NCBI GenBank assembly: GCA_003313425.1
Contig: NHZP01000013.1
Span: forward strand, 1,364,001 to 1,428,000
Origin: Pseudopyrenochaeta lycopersici
Taxonomy: Eukaryota; Ascomycota; Dothideomycetes; Pleosporales; Pseudopyrenochaetaceae
DNA: 64,000 nt
Reading direction: 5' to 3'
In this document: in pieces, positions 34,107 to 45,038 of the stretch
Numbering within the stretch: position 1 is the first letter of the stretch
How the letters are laid out: every line of letters begins with the position of its first letter
The notes under the pieces: model-generated
The model's database searches: none
What the model was told of the DNA's origin: nothing
Seen by the model: the letters and a program-made list of their open reading frames with translations, nothing else
Position numbers and translations under genes: made by a program

Positions 34107-34120
34107 CACCCCCCCAGCTT
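34107..34120 (-). other. Polypurine tract of the copia element
   Basis: A run of seven C on the plus strand (34109-34115), thus G7 on the element's coding strand, lies three bases from the LTR. It fits the primer for plus-strand DNA synthesis and fixes the element's orientation. Confidence 0.75.
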
Positions 34121-34149
34121 GAGTGAATGAAGAGCAACGAAAGCTGTAA

Positions 34150-37100
34150 ATGAAGGTCCTTAAGCATCTGCCTCTACTGTAGTTGGTAGTACCACCCCCC
34201 TAGGTCCTGCAGACTGAGAGCAGTACTCTCTGATTCCTCTCGAATCCTTGATAGGTCACTTAGTCCTAGCTAGCGTACGAAGTCAGCGTGCTTCTGTCGA
34301 CTAAGAATCTTTGTAAGGCCGTCAGCTAGCATCTCTGTAGTAGCCTTCCAGTCTACCTGCAGTCTGCCTTCTGCTACCTCCTGACGTAACTAATGATGAT
34401 GTACGTCCACATGCTTCAGCTTCGTCTGAAGCTTATTAACTGCCTTTATTACAATTAAGATAGTCTGCTAGTTATCACACTACAGTGCTAGTGTAAACTT
34501 AGGGTTAAATTAAATAGCTTAAAAGAAGCGTTGCTACTATTCTATCTCTAATCCTGTAAGGGATAGAGATAGCAGCTTAGCCTTAGTAGTTAATTTTATA
34601 ACTGATTATTAGACTGTTGCCTTCTAGTCAATAGGCAGTCTATATAGTTTAAAGATGTAGCCTTAAGAGCTTTAGCAAGTTTCAGGCTTATCTGCGAAGG
34701 CCGCATCTAATACACTATAAAAGAGAGGTTCTTAGCCTAGCTCCTGCTAAGCTGGTAATATAATGCTAGTTATGCTGTGCTAGATGTCCCCTAACGCTTG
34801 AATAGCTAGGTGCTTTATACCTATTAGGTATCTCTACACATAGTTAGCAGCGTGCAGGTACTTTTACCCTAGATTCTGTAGGTAGCGTACAAGGATTAAG
34901 TGCGCTCTCGCGACGTCTAGTCGCGTCAAGGTTAAGATATACGCTAGTAAGCTAACTAGTTACTAATACTTTTATATTTAAGCAGCACTTAGTTCCTCTG
35001 TTAAAGGCAGGAGGACGTTGTCCCTTAGTAGCACATCTAGGTATCTTATATTTCCCTTAAGATCGAATTTCGCTGCAATCTTATTAATAAATAAGTCCTA
35101 TACTAGGTAGATTAATTAAGTAAGCTCCTCGCGGATCACACGGATGCTAAGGAACCACTTTAGCTCGCCTAGCTCACGGATCTCGTACGTTCTAAGCATC
35201 TGTTACTTAAACGTCTAGTAGTAGCTCATATTGAGCAGATGGACGAGGACGACGATATCGTCCACATAGAAAAAGACAATCAGACAGTCATTCGTGTATA
35301 GGCATAGTGCTCCTAGCACAGGCCTTAACCTAAGTTTCTTTAAGGTTAATAAGAGCTCCTAGTACTACAGTAGTAGTGCTTCCTTAAGGCTATAGAGCGC
35401 TCGCTAAAGCTTAAGAAGCTTACTAAACTTATCTATAAACCCTTTAGGCGTACAACAGTATATCTTGCGTAGTAGTTAAGCGTTAAGAAAGGCGTTTAGG
35501 GCGTTAAACTAAAATATCTTTAAGTTAAATACTGCTGCTAGTACTATAAGAGATTAAAAGACCTTAATAGCTAATATTACAGTATACGTCTTACCCTATG
35601 CCTCCTGCAGGTCTCCTCGTACGTATATACACGCCTTAAACTTGTATAGGTACCTGTCTTCGTTAAACTTATATAAGAACACCTACATTAGGGGTAGAAC
35701 CTTAGTATCTGCTGTTATTGCAGTAACCTCTGTACGCTTGAAGCAATCTTTTAACTAGCAGCTATTAAGCTCTGCTTATGCTGCCTCTCTAAACTTAGTA
35801 CTAAATAGATAATCCTTTACTTCCTTCTATTACTTTGGCGGCTCTAGCAGTTAGTTATAATATAGCCTTAACCTAGGCATCTTACCTGCGAGCTTTAAAG
35901 GAGCTGTTAGATTTAATACTACTGCAAATACTCTGTAGTATGTAGCTAGGGCCTAGTTAGCTAGCCTCCTAGCTCTCTTCCCTTCTATAATGTTACTACT
36001 ACTTCTAACAGCAGGATTAGCTATCTTTAGTACATTATTCTGCTAATAATCTAGTATATAGTTATTTATATTACTCCATCCTCTAGGCTACTTAGATAGT
36101 AGCTTTCATAGTTAGCCTCGCCTGCCTGTTACAGCTAGCCTAAGTAGTCCATCTAGCCTACTTAGTCTATCTGGTCTACTTGTAACTATAGACGTGTCAT
36201 CCTCATGATATGTCTGCAGCTCATTAAGCAGCTGTTCTTAAACCTATTCCTTAGTACCTTAATCTTCAGCACTAACTTGTTCTACCAGCTCTGTAGCTTA
36301 GCCTAATTCTCTATTGTTATCTACCTCCTGTTAAGGTAGTGTAGTACTACAATCTAATAGTTCTAGTGTTAGTAGAAAGCCCCAGTCCTTATAGAACTCT
36401 ACTACTATATTATTTTCAGCTATCTCTGTAGAACGAGCTGTCTTATCATTAAGCTAATACCTCTAGTTCTGCAGTATCTCTTAATTAGCCTCTATCTCCT
36501 GTACCTAAGGTATATTAAGATAGTTAATATCTTCTCGTACGATAGCTTCTCTCTCAGCTTTCTTATAGTTGTTAAAAAGGCTGTTCTTCTAAAATATCAC
36601 GTCTCTTACGCGTATTACCTAGCTCTTCTTTAGCAGCTAGATGCAGAAGATATTTATTAAGTCGTACCCTATAAGGTATCCTATAAATGTATAAGACTTA
36701 AGCTTATCTACTTTCTTTAGCTTCTTATTTAGGATATAGGCTTTACAGCCTATCTATAAAAAATAGGTAACTGAAGGCTGCCTGCCATAGACTAGCTCAT
36801 ATGGCGTCTTCCATGCAATTAACTTGGTAGGCGTGACATTAACAATTCAAGCTGCTGTAACTGCTAGCTTATTTAACAGCGACTTTAGCAGTCCTGCCTT
36901 AATTTAAAGTGATCTTGCTCTTATTATAATCACGTTCCCTACTTACTCTGCGGCTCTTAGCTGTTCAGGCGTGTTAGGGGCTCAAAGCTTAACCTTAAGG
37001 CTAGCCTGCCTCGCGATCTTATAGAGCTGTAAGCTATATCCGCAATCACCATCAACCTTAAGGATAACGACAGTATGTCCATATTAGCGTTCAATCTTGT

Positions 37101-39073
37101 TTATTAGCGCTTATAACGCTGCTATTATAACAGGTAGTGTTTTATTAGCAAGAGTCGTCGCCTCATGCCACCTTAAGAACTCGCATACAGTATACAGGAG
37201 GTAATAATCTCCATTGTAGCACGTTTCTCCTGTTAGGATCAGCTGTACGAGATCAACTATAATCCTATAGAAAGGCCTTGTAGCTCAATTGTCTGATTGA
37301 CGCCTGCTGACCTAAGCTGTCGATTTTGACTTAATACAGGTCTCGCATTCTCGCAGCTGTGGTGCTCGAGCTCCTTGCTCAAGGTTAATTCCTCGTACGT
37401 TTGCATTCAAGTGGTCGATCGCCTCCTTGCTCGCGTGTGCAAACATCTTATGAGCTTCAATATAAGATGCGGCAATTAGACGTCGATCTTCCCGTAAGAC
37501 CTTGTACGCTCCTCAAAGAGCTGTTGCGAAGCTACTCAGTGCTAGACGATCGTTCTCGTCAGCATCAACAATCCAGTGTCCTTCTCTATACCTAAGTAGG
37601 CATGTAACGTTTAACGGATGCTGCTTGTATATAACATCTTGTCCTAAGTTAAACTAAATACCTATTTCTTAGCATCTTAAGAGGCTTACAACGTTTATAA
37701 AGAAGCCTTCTATAAGCGCCACATTAGTTAGCTTAATCTAACTTATTCTAGACAGTTAATTAACCTTAAATACAACCTCTCCCCAGGCCTGTATTACTAG
37801 GATTAAGTCTCCTGCAAGCACTGTTTCCTAGGCTATAGCTTACCTTATCTCTCGCCAGCTAAACCTCCTTAAATTACATATATAGATGTTTAAGCCTAGG
37901 TTAAGGATCTATTAATTAATAATCGTTAGCAGCGTTTTTAGTTGCACCTAGGTAACAGAGAAGGAGCTGTAGGTCGCAAAACTGCCCCCTTAGCTCTCCT
38001 TTCCACCGTCAAGGCTTATTAGCTTATCTACGCCCTTAATTTTCTTACTATAACAAGCAAGGAGCTTGTTAATCCTTTTAACCTGCTCTGGGTTCTTTAA
38101 GGCCTTAGCTATTCTATCCTGTACAGCTTTAATAGGTTAAAAGCTCTCTAGTCTCTTTAGATAATCTAGAAACAGGCACTAGTACTCCCTATACTAATGC
38201 ATACCTCTGTAGAGACATTCTAGCTTATAAGCTAATTTTAATAATCTCTGCTCCTTCTAGTCCTTCTGGTTCTTTTAGTCTGTTCTGTTTAAAACACTAA
38301 GTGTTATAAACATACCAAGCGACGTTGCACTAGGCCCAATTCATTAATAATAGACCCTAAACTAAGCTATATAGTCTGCTAGAAGTTAAATCTCATTTAT
38401 CTTATCTAAGGTCTCCTTTTTAATAAGGTTATAGTGCGACGACGCAGCCTATTCAGGGGCAATCGTCCTAATAGATGTTAGGAAATCCTCTTAAGCTTAA
38501 TAACCTGTTATTTTAGAGAGACCTACCTCCCTGCCTTAGTTAGTAATATAAATCTAGTCGTTAAGCTATTACTTAAGATCTCAACTCTAAGGACCGTCCT
38601 GCAGAGCTTAATATTTAATAGTCAGCTCTCTGCTTCGTAAGGCAGCTGTTAGCGCAAACTACTTCTTAAGAGTAACTAGTCGATTATACGCCTCATCTTT
38701 TCTACTAATAAGGTAAAGGTGTTAAGCAGCAATCGTACAGCTAATGTTAAGAAGGAGCTTACTATTCTTCTACTTAAGTTTTATATACTCTGCTCTTTCG
38801 TATCTCTAGTCTTAAAGGAGATCACTGTATAATGCCTTTTCAGCTGCGTCTAGCTAGCTAATCTCTGTCGCTCCTAGCCATATATCACTAGGTAACAGTC
38901 TAGTTAGTTCTCTAAGCTTTAGTAGCTCATCCTTTAGTTTTAAGATGTCGTGGTACTTCTAAATGCTATCTACGACAGCTTTCTCTCGTCGTAGCTAGAA
39001 CTACAACTCCCAGTTAGCTGGTTTATCCAGTAAAACAGTCACTCGTGTGACTCCTGCGTCGTTGTACAACATC
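34150..39073 (-). pseudogene. Degenerate copia gag-pol
   Basis: The coding strand begins with an ATG pair near 39,070 (MMLYNDAGVTRVTVLLDKPA) and is interrupted by a TAG within 25 codons. Downstream, stop-riddled frames show gag-like helical sequence, then the polymerase motif YVDD near 35,260, then the RNase H end with VDVHHHWLRQEVAEG near 34,390. No frame longer than about 70 codons survives. The density of TAG/TAA at positions expected to be TGG, CAG or CAA matches RIP. Confidence 0.8.
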
Positions 39074-39275
39074 ATAATCTCAGTAATCAATTACCAAACT
39101 AATCTCTATGCGGAGAGCAACAGTTCTAGTTAAATAGCAACACTTATTAACTATATAGGTCTTTAACGCTAACCTAGCTATTAATAGACACAACAGGTAA
39201 AGGTGAACGTAGTTATTATTAGTTACACGTCTAAAGCTATATTCGTGCAGAGTTGCGTAGCTTAGGAGGTGCAAA

Positions 39276-39288
39276 CCGGGCTCATAAC
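39276..39288 (-). other. Primer-binding site matching the anticodon arm of initiator tRNA-Met
   Basis: The plus strand reads CCGGGCTCATAAC directly against the right LTR. This is the sequence of the anticodon stem-loop of initiator methionine tRNA (CAT is the anticodon). The element's own strand is therefore complementary to the interior of that tRNA and not to its CCA end, as in Drosophila copia and yeast Ty5, where a half-tRNA is the primer. Confidence 0.8.
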
Positions 39289-39411
39289 TATTGGCGGGCA
39301 GCAGGCAGGAGGAACTAGGTTGATTCCTATCAAATGAGACACAAGGGAACTATATACCCTGTGGATGCTTATATAACAGAGCACGTGAGGAGCTAACCGT
39401 GTTGGCTAACA
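39289..39411 (-). repeat. Right LTR (5' LTR) of the copia element
   Basis: 123 bp, near-identical to 33984-34106. Its first bases are TATTGG in place of TGTTGG, a change of RIP type in the terminal TG. Confidence 0.92.
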
Positions 39412-39416
39412 GTAGC
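39412..39416. other. Right 5-bp target-site duplication (GTAGC)
   Basis: Copies the GTAGC at 33979-33983. The transposase frame resumes immediately after it. Confidence 0.9.
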
Positions 39417-41039
39417 TATACTAACAACTTTACAGCTATAGACTAGATAAAGCACTTTAACAAGATAACTGCAGAGAGCGCCTAAGGCGCGTAGAGACTC
39501 CTCCTTATTAACGGCTATAGATCTTATCTCATGTATAAGTTTGTAAAGTACGCGGAGAGTAATTATATACAGCTTTTTGCCCTCCCTCTGCACACTACTT
39601 ATCTACTCTAGCTACTTAACGTAGGCTGTTTTCAGCCTCTAAAGTAGTATTACGCTTAGACGCTTAACTAGGCCTCTTATACAGGCGCAACTAAAATTAG
39701 ACGCTTAGATTTCTTAGTAACTCTCTTATAAATTAGAGGGCAGGCGTTTACGCCGCGTATAGTAAAGGGAGGCTAGCGTAAAACAGGCCTCTTACCCTTC
39801 TGCCCTAAGCAGGTAATTAAGCCTCTAAGAGCCTAGGAAGCTACCTGCGCTGCTTAGGAGGTAATAGCAGCCGTTAACTGCGTATAGGAGCCCTTAACTC
39901 CTACTTGGCAGTTGTCTGATAAGGAGGACGACGGCGTCTCTGCAGTACTTAGGGGCCTCTCTCCTCCTACGCACAGTTAACTACTCTACTAGCTACTAGG
40001 CGCTATAGGTACGCCTTTATTTACAGAGCTCTCTTAGCCTTTTAAAACACCTTAGCCCTGCTAATTACCTAGTAATATAGGGTAGAGTACGCTAAAGACG
40101 ATACGTACACTTAATTTACAAGAGAAAGCTGTTACGTATACACTAAGAAAGTGGCTACCGCGCGAGTAAGCAGAGGACGTGATTTTAACGCTTAAAGGCA
40201 GCTTAGTAATAGCCCATAACGCAGCAAGGCTAGAGTAAGCTTTCTACTAAATAAAGGCTACAGAGTACACTCGCGCTAAGCGTTGTAGGCGTAATTAACG
40301 TGTAGTTAACGTTAGCGGAGGTCCTGTTTACGCTAGAGACTGCTGTAGGATAGCTGCAGAGAGGGTTGTTAACGAGGCCGCTAAATAAGAAGCCGCCGTC
40401 GCTGCGCGCTACTAAAAGGCGCTTATTAAACAATTTAATACTTAGAAGAAAATACTATTAAACGTACGTAATTAGAGTAAAAAGTTAATTAGGCGTTACT
40501 ATAAGGGCTTACTTATTACGCGCAGTAGGTCTTATATAACTATATTTAACGGCCTAGTTATTAAAACTTTAGCAGATAAACTAACGCGTTAGGAGTACAG
40601 AGTTAACAACCTAGCGCTAGCCGCGTAATTCTAGAATTTATATAAGAACTCTATATAAATATTAGAGGAGAGAGGTAAGTTTATAGTAAGACGTTCTATT
40701 ATAGAGAGCTTAATTTTAGCACTTAAAGTCGCATACGTTAACTGTAGCGGCATAGATCTTTATATGCAGTACCTGTAAAGGAAAAAAGACGCACCTATAC
40801 TGCTATCCTTCCCTAAAGGAAAATAAGTAATAATATAAGTATAGGATAGTTAATTTTATGTCCCTAAGACGCAGCTCGAAAATAGCCTTATTAGTAGTGA
40901 CGACGAGGGCTACTTATCTCCTATTATTAACTTTTATAACTGTATCTTGCTAGAATAGCTAGAATAGGGCTGTAAGTAATAAATTAAGTGTTTTACGATG
41001 TAATTACTATACAAATTACTATACAAAGGCATTTTACGA

Positions 41040-41138
41040 CATTTAGATTATTGAGCGTGTGCGATTATTGAGCTAGTAGGGCTGTGCGGAGCACGGCCTT
41101 TCTCGAAGAGAAACTGAGAATCAGCCATTGCGGCCGAG
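41040..41138 (-). repeat. Right terminal inverted repeat of the pogo/Fot1-type element
   Basis: Reverse complement of the left repeat with a few mismatches. It ends in GGCCGAG followed by the TA duplication at 41139-41140. Confidence 0.85.
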
Positions 41139-41197
41139 TAGTTGATAATCCCGCATCATTGGGGCTTGTCGTGGGTTGCTGAACCTCGGTAGAGAAC

Positions 41198-41269
41198 CGG
41201 ATGTTCCGAAACAAGAACCTTCTTTTTGCTTGTCTCCCAGATCTTCTAATACCGTCGTCGGAATCCCCG
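41198..41269. promoter_or_regulatory. Two CGG-N5-CCG inverted sites in the Zn2Cys6 gene promoter
   Basis: CGGATGTTCCG lies at 41198-41208 and CGGAATCCCCG at 41259-41269, 112 and 51 bp before the start codon at 41310. Inverted CGG triplets at fixed spacing are the usual targets of Zn2Cys6 dimers. The same spacing recurs three times in the FAD oxidoreductase/MFS promoter, so autoregulation is likely. This is inference from pattern only. Confidence 0.6.
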
Positions 41270-41309
41270 CCGACGCTATTTCGCTGCAGCTGTAGATTGG
41301 CGAGCTGCA

Positions 41310-43497
41310 ATGGATGAGAACAGACGGTCAAAGCGTCAAAAAACGCTCCTTGCGTGCGAACACTGTCGAAACAAGAAAACGAAGTGCGACGGCCATCGGC
41401 CCGTCTGTGGACCTTGCGAGAAGAAAGGCTGGGGCAGCGGTCGTTGCTTGTGGAGGTATGCTGATGGTAAAGAAGATGTAGTTCCATTGACGGTTGTCCA
41501 AGGCCTCGAGCGTCGCATTCAGGAATTGGAGCGCCGGAGCGTACCGCGTGTTGCACCGCAGGATGCCATCGCCTCCATGTCTGTGCCTTCTCTACAAACC
41601 GAATCCCTAGGAATTCCAAGTACAAGTCCATGCAGTATCAGTGCCATGGAAGGTGCGGTGACAGGAACGCATCAGACCGAAGGCTTCGTTGGAGCAGGCG
41701 CAGCCGCTGCTTTTATGGACGTTGTCCGACGCGCCGTGGACCCTCAACCTGCAACAAGGGCAGCGGCGTCTAGACAAGCCCCCTCGATAGGACATTGCGA
41801 CTCAATCCAACTACGCGGACATGTGTTACCTGTGCGACAGGAAGCAGATGTGCTTGTCCGGTCATACTGGGACTACGTCCACCCAATCTACCCCTGTCTC
41901 TACAGACCGACCTTTAAAGCCATATATGCTAGCATGTGGTCTGGGATGCCAGTACCCACTGCTGATCTCCCAATCATGCAGACAACATACATCGACAATG
42001 TTTGCCTGGTCAATCTTGTCCTCGCGCTGGGCTGCCAGTATATCGCTGAGTCAGTGATCCAGCATGATGTCCACTATGGATCACAGCAAGCTGCGGTATA
42101 TTTTGAACGCGCCCGTCTTGCGTTTTATTATGATCCCCTTGACGAAAGGGCGCCTTCTTTACAACGAGCTCAGGTTCTGCTTCTCATGGTGCAGTACTTG
42201 AAAAGTGTCGGAAGCACGCAGAAAGCCTGGGATGTGATAGGTCTCGCTATCCGGACGTGCCAACGGCTGGGCTTACATATTCCCGCAACTTCGACTATGG
42301 AAGTTATGCCCAATTTCGCAGATAGAGAGATCGTCAAGCGAGTGTGGCATGGCTGTGTCATGATAGAGAGGTTTGTGGTATGCCGCCTTGGTCATTCATC
42401 AATTGACAAGATCCAGAATGTTGAGTGCTACGCTTGGTCGTCCGACTATGATCTCTGCAGCTGATGGGATGTCACTTTCATTTCCTTCAGAAGTTAATGA
42501 AGAACTCTTTCAGTCCGGCAGTTTTGACGATGCAGACAATCCGGAAGATTCCGCAATTACTTTCTTCATTCTCTGTATTGGTTTATTCGAGCTGGTGCAT
42601 CGTATTTTACGAGCATTCTACTCCGACAGTTTACCTCACACCACAGACAACTACCCACAATACTTTACAGCCACAGAATCCATCCTGAGTATCGACAATG
42701 AAATGTTGCGGTGGCGCAACAATGTCCCTCCGCATCTTCATTTGGGTGACGGTTACTCATCACCATATACGGGGAATGCCACCAACACATTCAGAAGGCA
42801 AGCAGCGGTACTAAAGATCCGCTATCTACAAGCACGAATCTATCTCTTCCGACCAGTTCTGTCACAAACATGTGTCATGCATCATCCTACCTCTGCAGAT
42901 GAATCAGATCCGTTAAGAGAGACTAAATTCGCGACCAGGCTTCAGCATCGAGTCGCAATCCAGTGTTCTTTATTATGCGTTTCAGAAGCTATTGATCTGA
43001 TTGAAACGATGCACGCCAATCACACGACAGCTGAAAAATGGGGAAAGAAACCTTCTTGGCTCTATGGAGTGTTACACATTTATCTTGCGGCTACTGTCCT
43101 ACTCGCGGCCCGTCTCGCGCCAGACGTACTATTGACAGAAGTCTCTGACGAACAATTTCAGACAGCATGGGATCATGCCCTCGCTATCTTGCGGGAGTTC
43201 CAAGCAGATAGTGTGTCAGCACATCGGTGTGTATCTGCTCTGGAGACCTTATATCGAAAACTTCCTATTGGACATCGTCACATCAGGTCGATATCAAGCG
43301 ATAAAGATGATACGATGGCCACGTCCAGGGAGGTAGAGGAAAACAACCTATCTTTCTTTGCAACACCTATGCCGACAGCTCCGAGAGCCCCCTGGTCTTC
43401 AGAAAATCAAGACGTTTCCCTTGAATGGTCCCCGGGCTTTGATCTGTCAAACCCATACGACATGTCTTGGTTCATGATGTCCGAGTCCTTCACCTAA
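41310..43497 (+). CDS. Zn2Cys6 transcription factor with fungal-specific regulatory domain
   Basis: Two exons, 41310-42370 and 42417-43497, 713 aa. The 46-nt intron has donor GTTTGT and acceptor CCAG and rejoins ...GCVMIER with MLSATLGRPTMIS. The DNA-binding domain is at 16-46 with all six cysteines (C16, C19, C26, C33, C36, C46), followed by a short coiled coil with VQGLERRIQELERR. The middle-homology/fungal-specific TF domain (about 180-520) includes YWDYVHPIYPCLYRPTF, RARLAFYYDPLDE and AIRTCQRLGLH. The C-terminus is acidic and aromatic and may be the activation region. It is the likely regulator of the adjacent oxidoreductase and transporter. A transposon ends 170 bp upstream of its start, which may have changed its promoter. 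Confidence 0.9.
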
Positions 43498-43547
43498 TAC
43501 TGCTAGTTCCTACTTTGAGAGTTATTCGGCGTCGCGGAGTTGCGTCG

Positions 43548-44926
43548 TTAACATCTTCGGGCCTCTGGTAACTCATTGCTTTTGAGAAACGCGCCATTAG
43601 TTTTGAGGCATGCCTGAACCTTCTCAGCGCATACGATGTGCTTGTTTTGGCCGTACAATGCGGCTGCTACACCTGCGGCTTGTCCGGTCGCAAGTCCCGT
43701 TCCCATTACTCTTACTGCACTTGCTGCATACTGATCTGCATCAGCACATCTGCCAGCAACTAGCAGATTATCTGTATCTTTACTTTGAAGAGATCGCAGA
43801 GGAATCTCAAATGTCTTTGCTGGGGGATAAATGAATGTACTCTCCCAAAAGTCATGCTCCGCATCGTGAAATTCCATACCCCAAGCGCCTATCGCAATAG
43901 TATCATCGAATGAGGTATTCTCCCTTATGTCCCTTTCGCGCAACTGATAGACTGCGTCAACATGTCGACTCTCCCTGGTGCCAAAGTTGGGACCACTCGA
44001 AACAAGGTACAAATTCTCGTGACCGGGCAGTTTTTGGAGTATTTCGAGGTACTTTTGTGCCTGTTTGCGCCCGGATGCTTCTGCTGATGACAAAGAGGCA
44101 GCGGATCGTGCATCATATGATGCGGAAGCGAGGAAAGTCACAATATCGCCCGAAGGTAGCTTCAGTAAGACGGACGAGTTCTTTTTACATAGGTCTTGCA
44201 ACTCGGGCTGCTTCGCCTTTGCATCCATTATTGCTTTAGCCCAAAGGGCGGCCGTTGGTTTGGCATCGGTTGAGAATCCACTAAACCGAGTAGCCAATGA
44301 ACCTAGGTTTACTGTGCCATGATTGCCATACCGAGTGGATGCACCAGCTAAGTCCGCGAGGTCGCCATCGCCAGAACAGTCTACAAACGCGGCGGCCATT
44401 AGATGCCTCCGTCCTCTCCGTTCTTGTATCTCGATAGATGATATGACCGAATCAACACGCTGTGCTCCAACGACTGTTGCATGGAACAAGATGTCAATAT
44501 TATTGTCACGCATCAGATCGTCCAAGACTAGTTTCAAGGTTTCTGGTTCGAAAACCTGCAGATTGTCAAATTATCGCTCTGAATAGGCGCTTGCTATTAA
44601 AATACCTGAAAAATGCCTCTGTGCCTACTAGGCAGTTCCTCTGTGCCATTCGCTTTGCGTAAGCGATTGAAAATATCATCCCATATTGCACCAATGGCTT
44701 GTCTAGGGCACTCTTCAACTGTGAACAGACCACAGAAGGACACAACGCCTCGATGCGTTGCGGCTCCTCCTAAGCATCCTTCGGTCTCTACGAGTAGTAT
44801 ACGCGCAGCCGAATCTGCCTGACGGGCGCCAATTGCTGCACCGATACCTGCAGCTCCGCCGCCCACGATCACGGTATTGTAGATCTCGGTTTTCCGGTTA
44901 TTTTCTGAGATAGCCGCGTTAATCAT
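43548..44926 (-). CDS. FAD-dependent oxidoreductase (FAD_oxidored type)
   Basis: Two exons on the minus strand, 44926-44606 and 44555-43548, 442 aa, with a 50-nt intron (GTATTT...TGCAG). The N-terminus has a dinucleotide-binding fold: YNTVIVGGGAAGIGAAIGA (glycine motif at about 21-28) and the Glu that binds the ribose (VETEG, about E47), then CLGGAATHRGVVSFCG. A second FAD contact is VDCSGDGDLADLAGA. The C-terminal FAD motif is DNLLVAGRCADADQYAASAVRVMGTGLATGQAAG. This arrangement matches the FAD_oxidored family (PF12831), whose substrates are mostly unknown. It ends 51 bp from the end of the Zn2Cys6 gene and shares a promoter with the MFS gene. No signal peptide is present, so it is probably cytosolic. 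Confidence 0.88.
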
Positions 44927-45038
44927 GTTTATTGATAGGTATGAGAGGTGTAAGTAGTTGCGATAGTGTAGTAGACAGAGTATAAGTAGTTTCAGGGAAT
45001 ACTCGGTCTTTCAGTGCAACATATCTTGTAATTGGACT

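Larger units (their letters stand above)
33984..39411 (-). mobile_element. Ty1/copia LTR retrotransposon, RIP-mutated, nested in the DNA transposon
   Basis: Two 123-bp LTRs (33984-34106, 39289-39411) bound a 5.4-kb element with a 5-bp GTAGC duplication. It is oriented on the minus strand: the primer-binding site abuts the right LTR and a G-rich polypurine tract (C-run at 34109-34115) abuts the left LTR. Gag begins near 39,072. The reverse-transcriptase motif FYVDDIVVL is at about 35,260, and an RNase H-like part with TEMLADGLTK lies near 34,300. Reverse transcriptase upstream of RNase H, with integrase expected between gag and RT, fits copia. Many stops, mostly at tryptophan or glutamine codons, show it is dead. 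Confidence 0.9.
33219..40980 (+). pseudogene. Transposase of pogo/Fot1 type (CENP-B HTH plus DDE), interrupted and inactivated
   Basis: The frame begins at the ATG at 33219, runs to 33983, and continues in the same frame at 39417 after the inserted retrotransposon. Recognisable parts are a CENP-B/Tc5-like helix-turn-helix region, LAQSLDSLQAWFKKL, YNIDKTRICIG (normally a DET motif), YVYIKHGR, PTATN-ELISIIECCSADS, then after the insertion LLLINGYRSYL, ALPLHTTYLL and LLNVGCFQPLK. At least 15 stops interrupt it, almost all TAG at tryptophan positions. Two catalytic Asp residues appear as Asn (INGY for IDGY, LNVG for LDVG). This copy cannot encode a working enzyme. Confidence 0.85.
33068..41138 (+). 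mobile_element. Pogo/Fot1-type DNA transposon, split by a copia element and RIP-mutated
   Basis: Inverted repeats of roughly 95 bp bound the element (33068-33164 and 41040-41138), with TA on both outer sides. Without the inserted retrotransposon it is about 2.6 kb. It carries one transposase-like gene. The sequence is unusually rich in CTAG and TA-containing words, and most broken codons are TAG where tryptophan (TGG) would fit, as expected from RIP. The element ends 170 bp before the start codon of the Zn2Cys6 gene at 41310. Confidence 0.85.

Noticed and set aside
37267..37340. tRNA-like stretch (TAGCTCAATTGTCTGATTG...)
   Set aside because: Lies inside the copia element and does not fold into a full cloverleaf with an acceptor stem.
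41065..41631. 188-codon minus-strand frame across the transposon end and the Zn2Cys6 gene start
   Set aside because: Crosses the element boundary and lies antisense to the zinc cluster; no domain.
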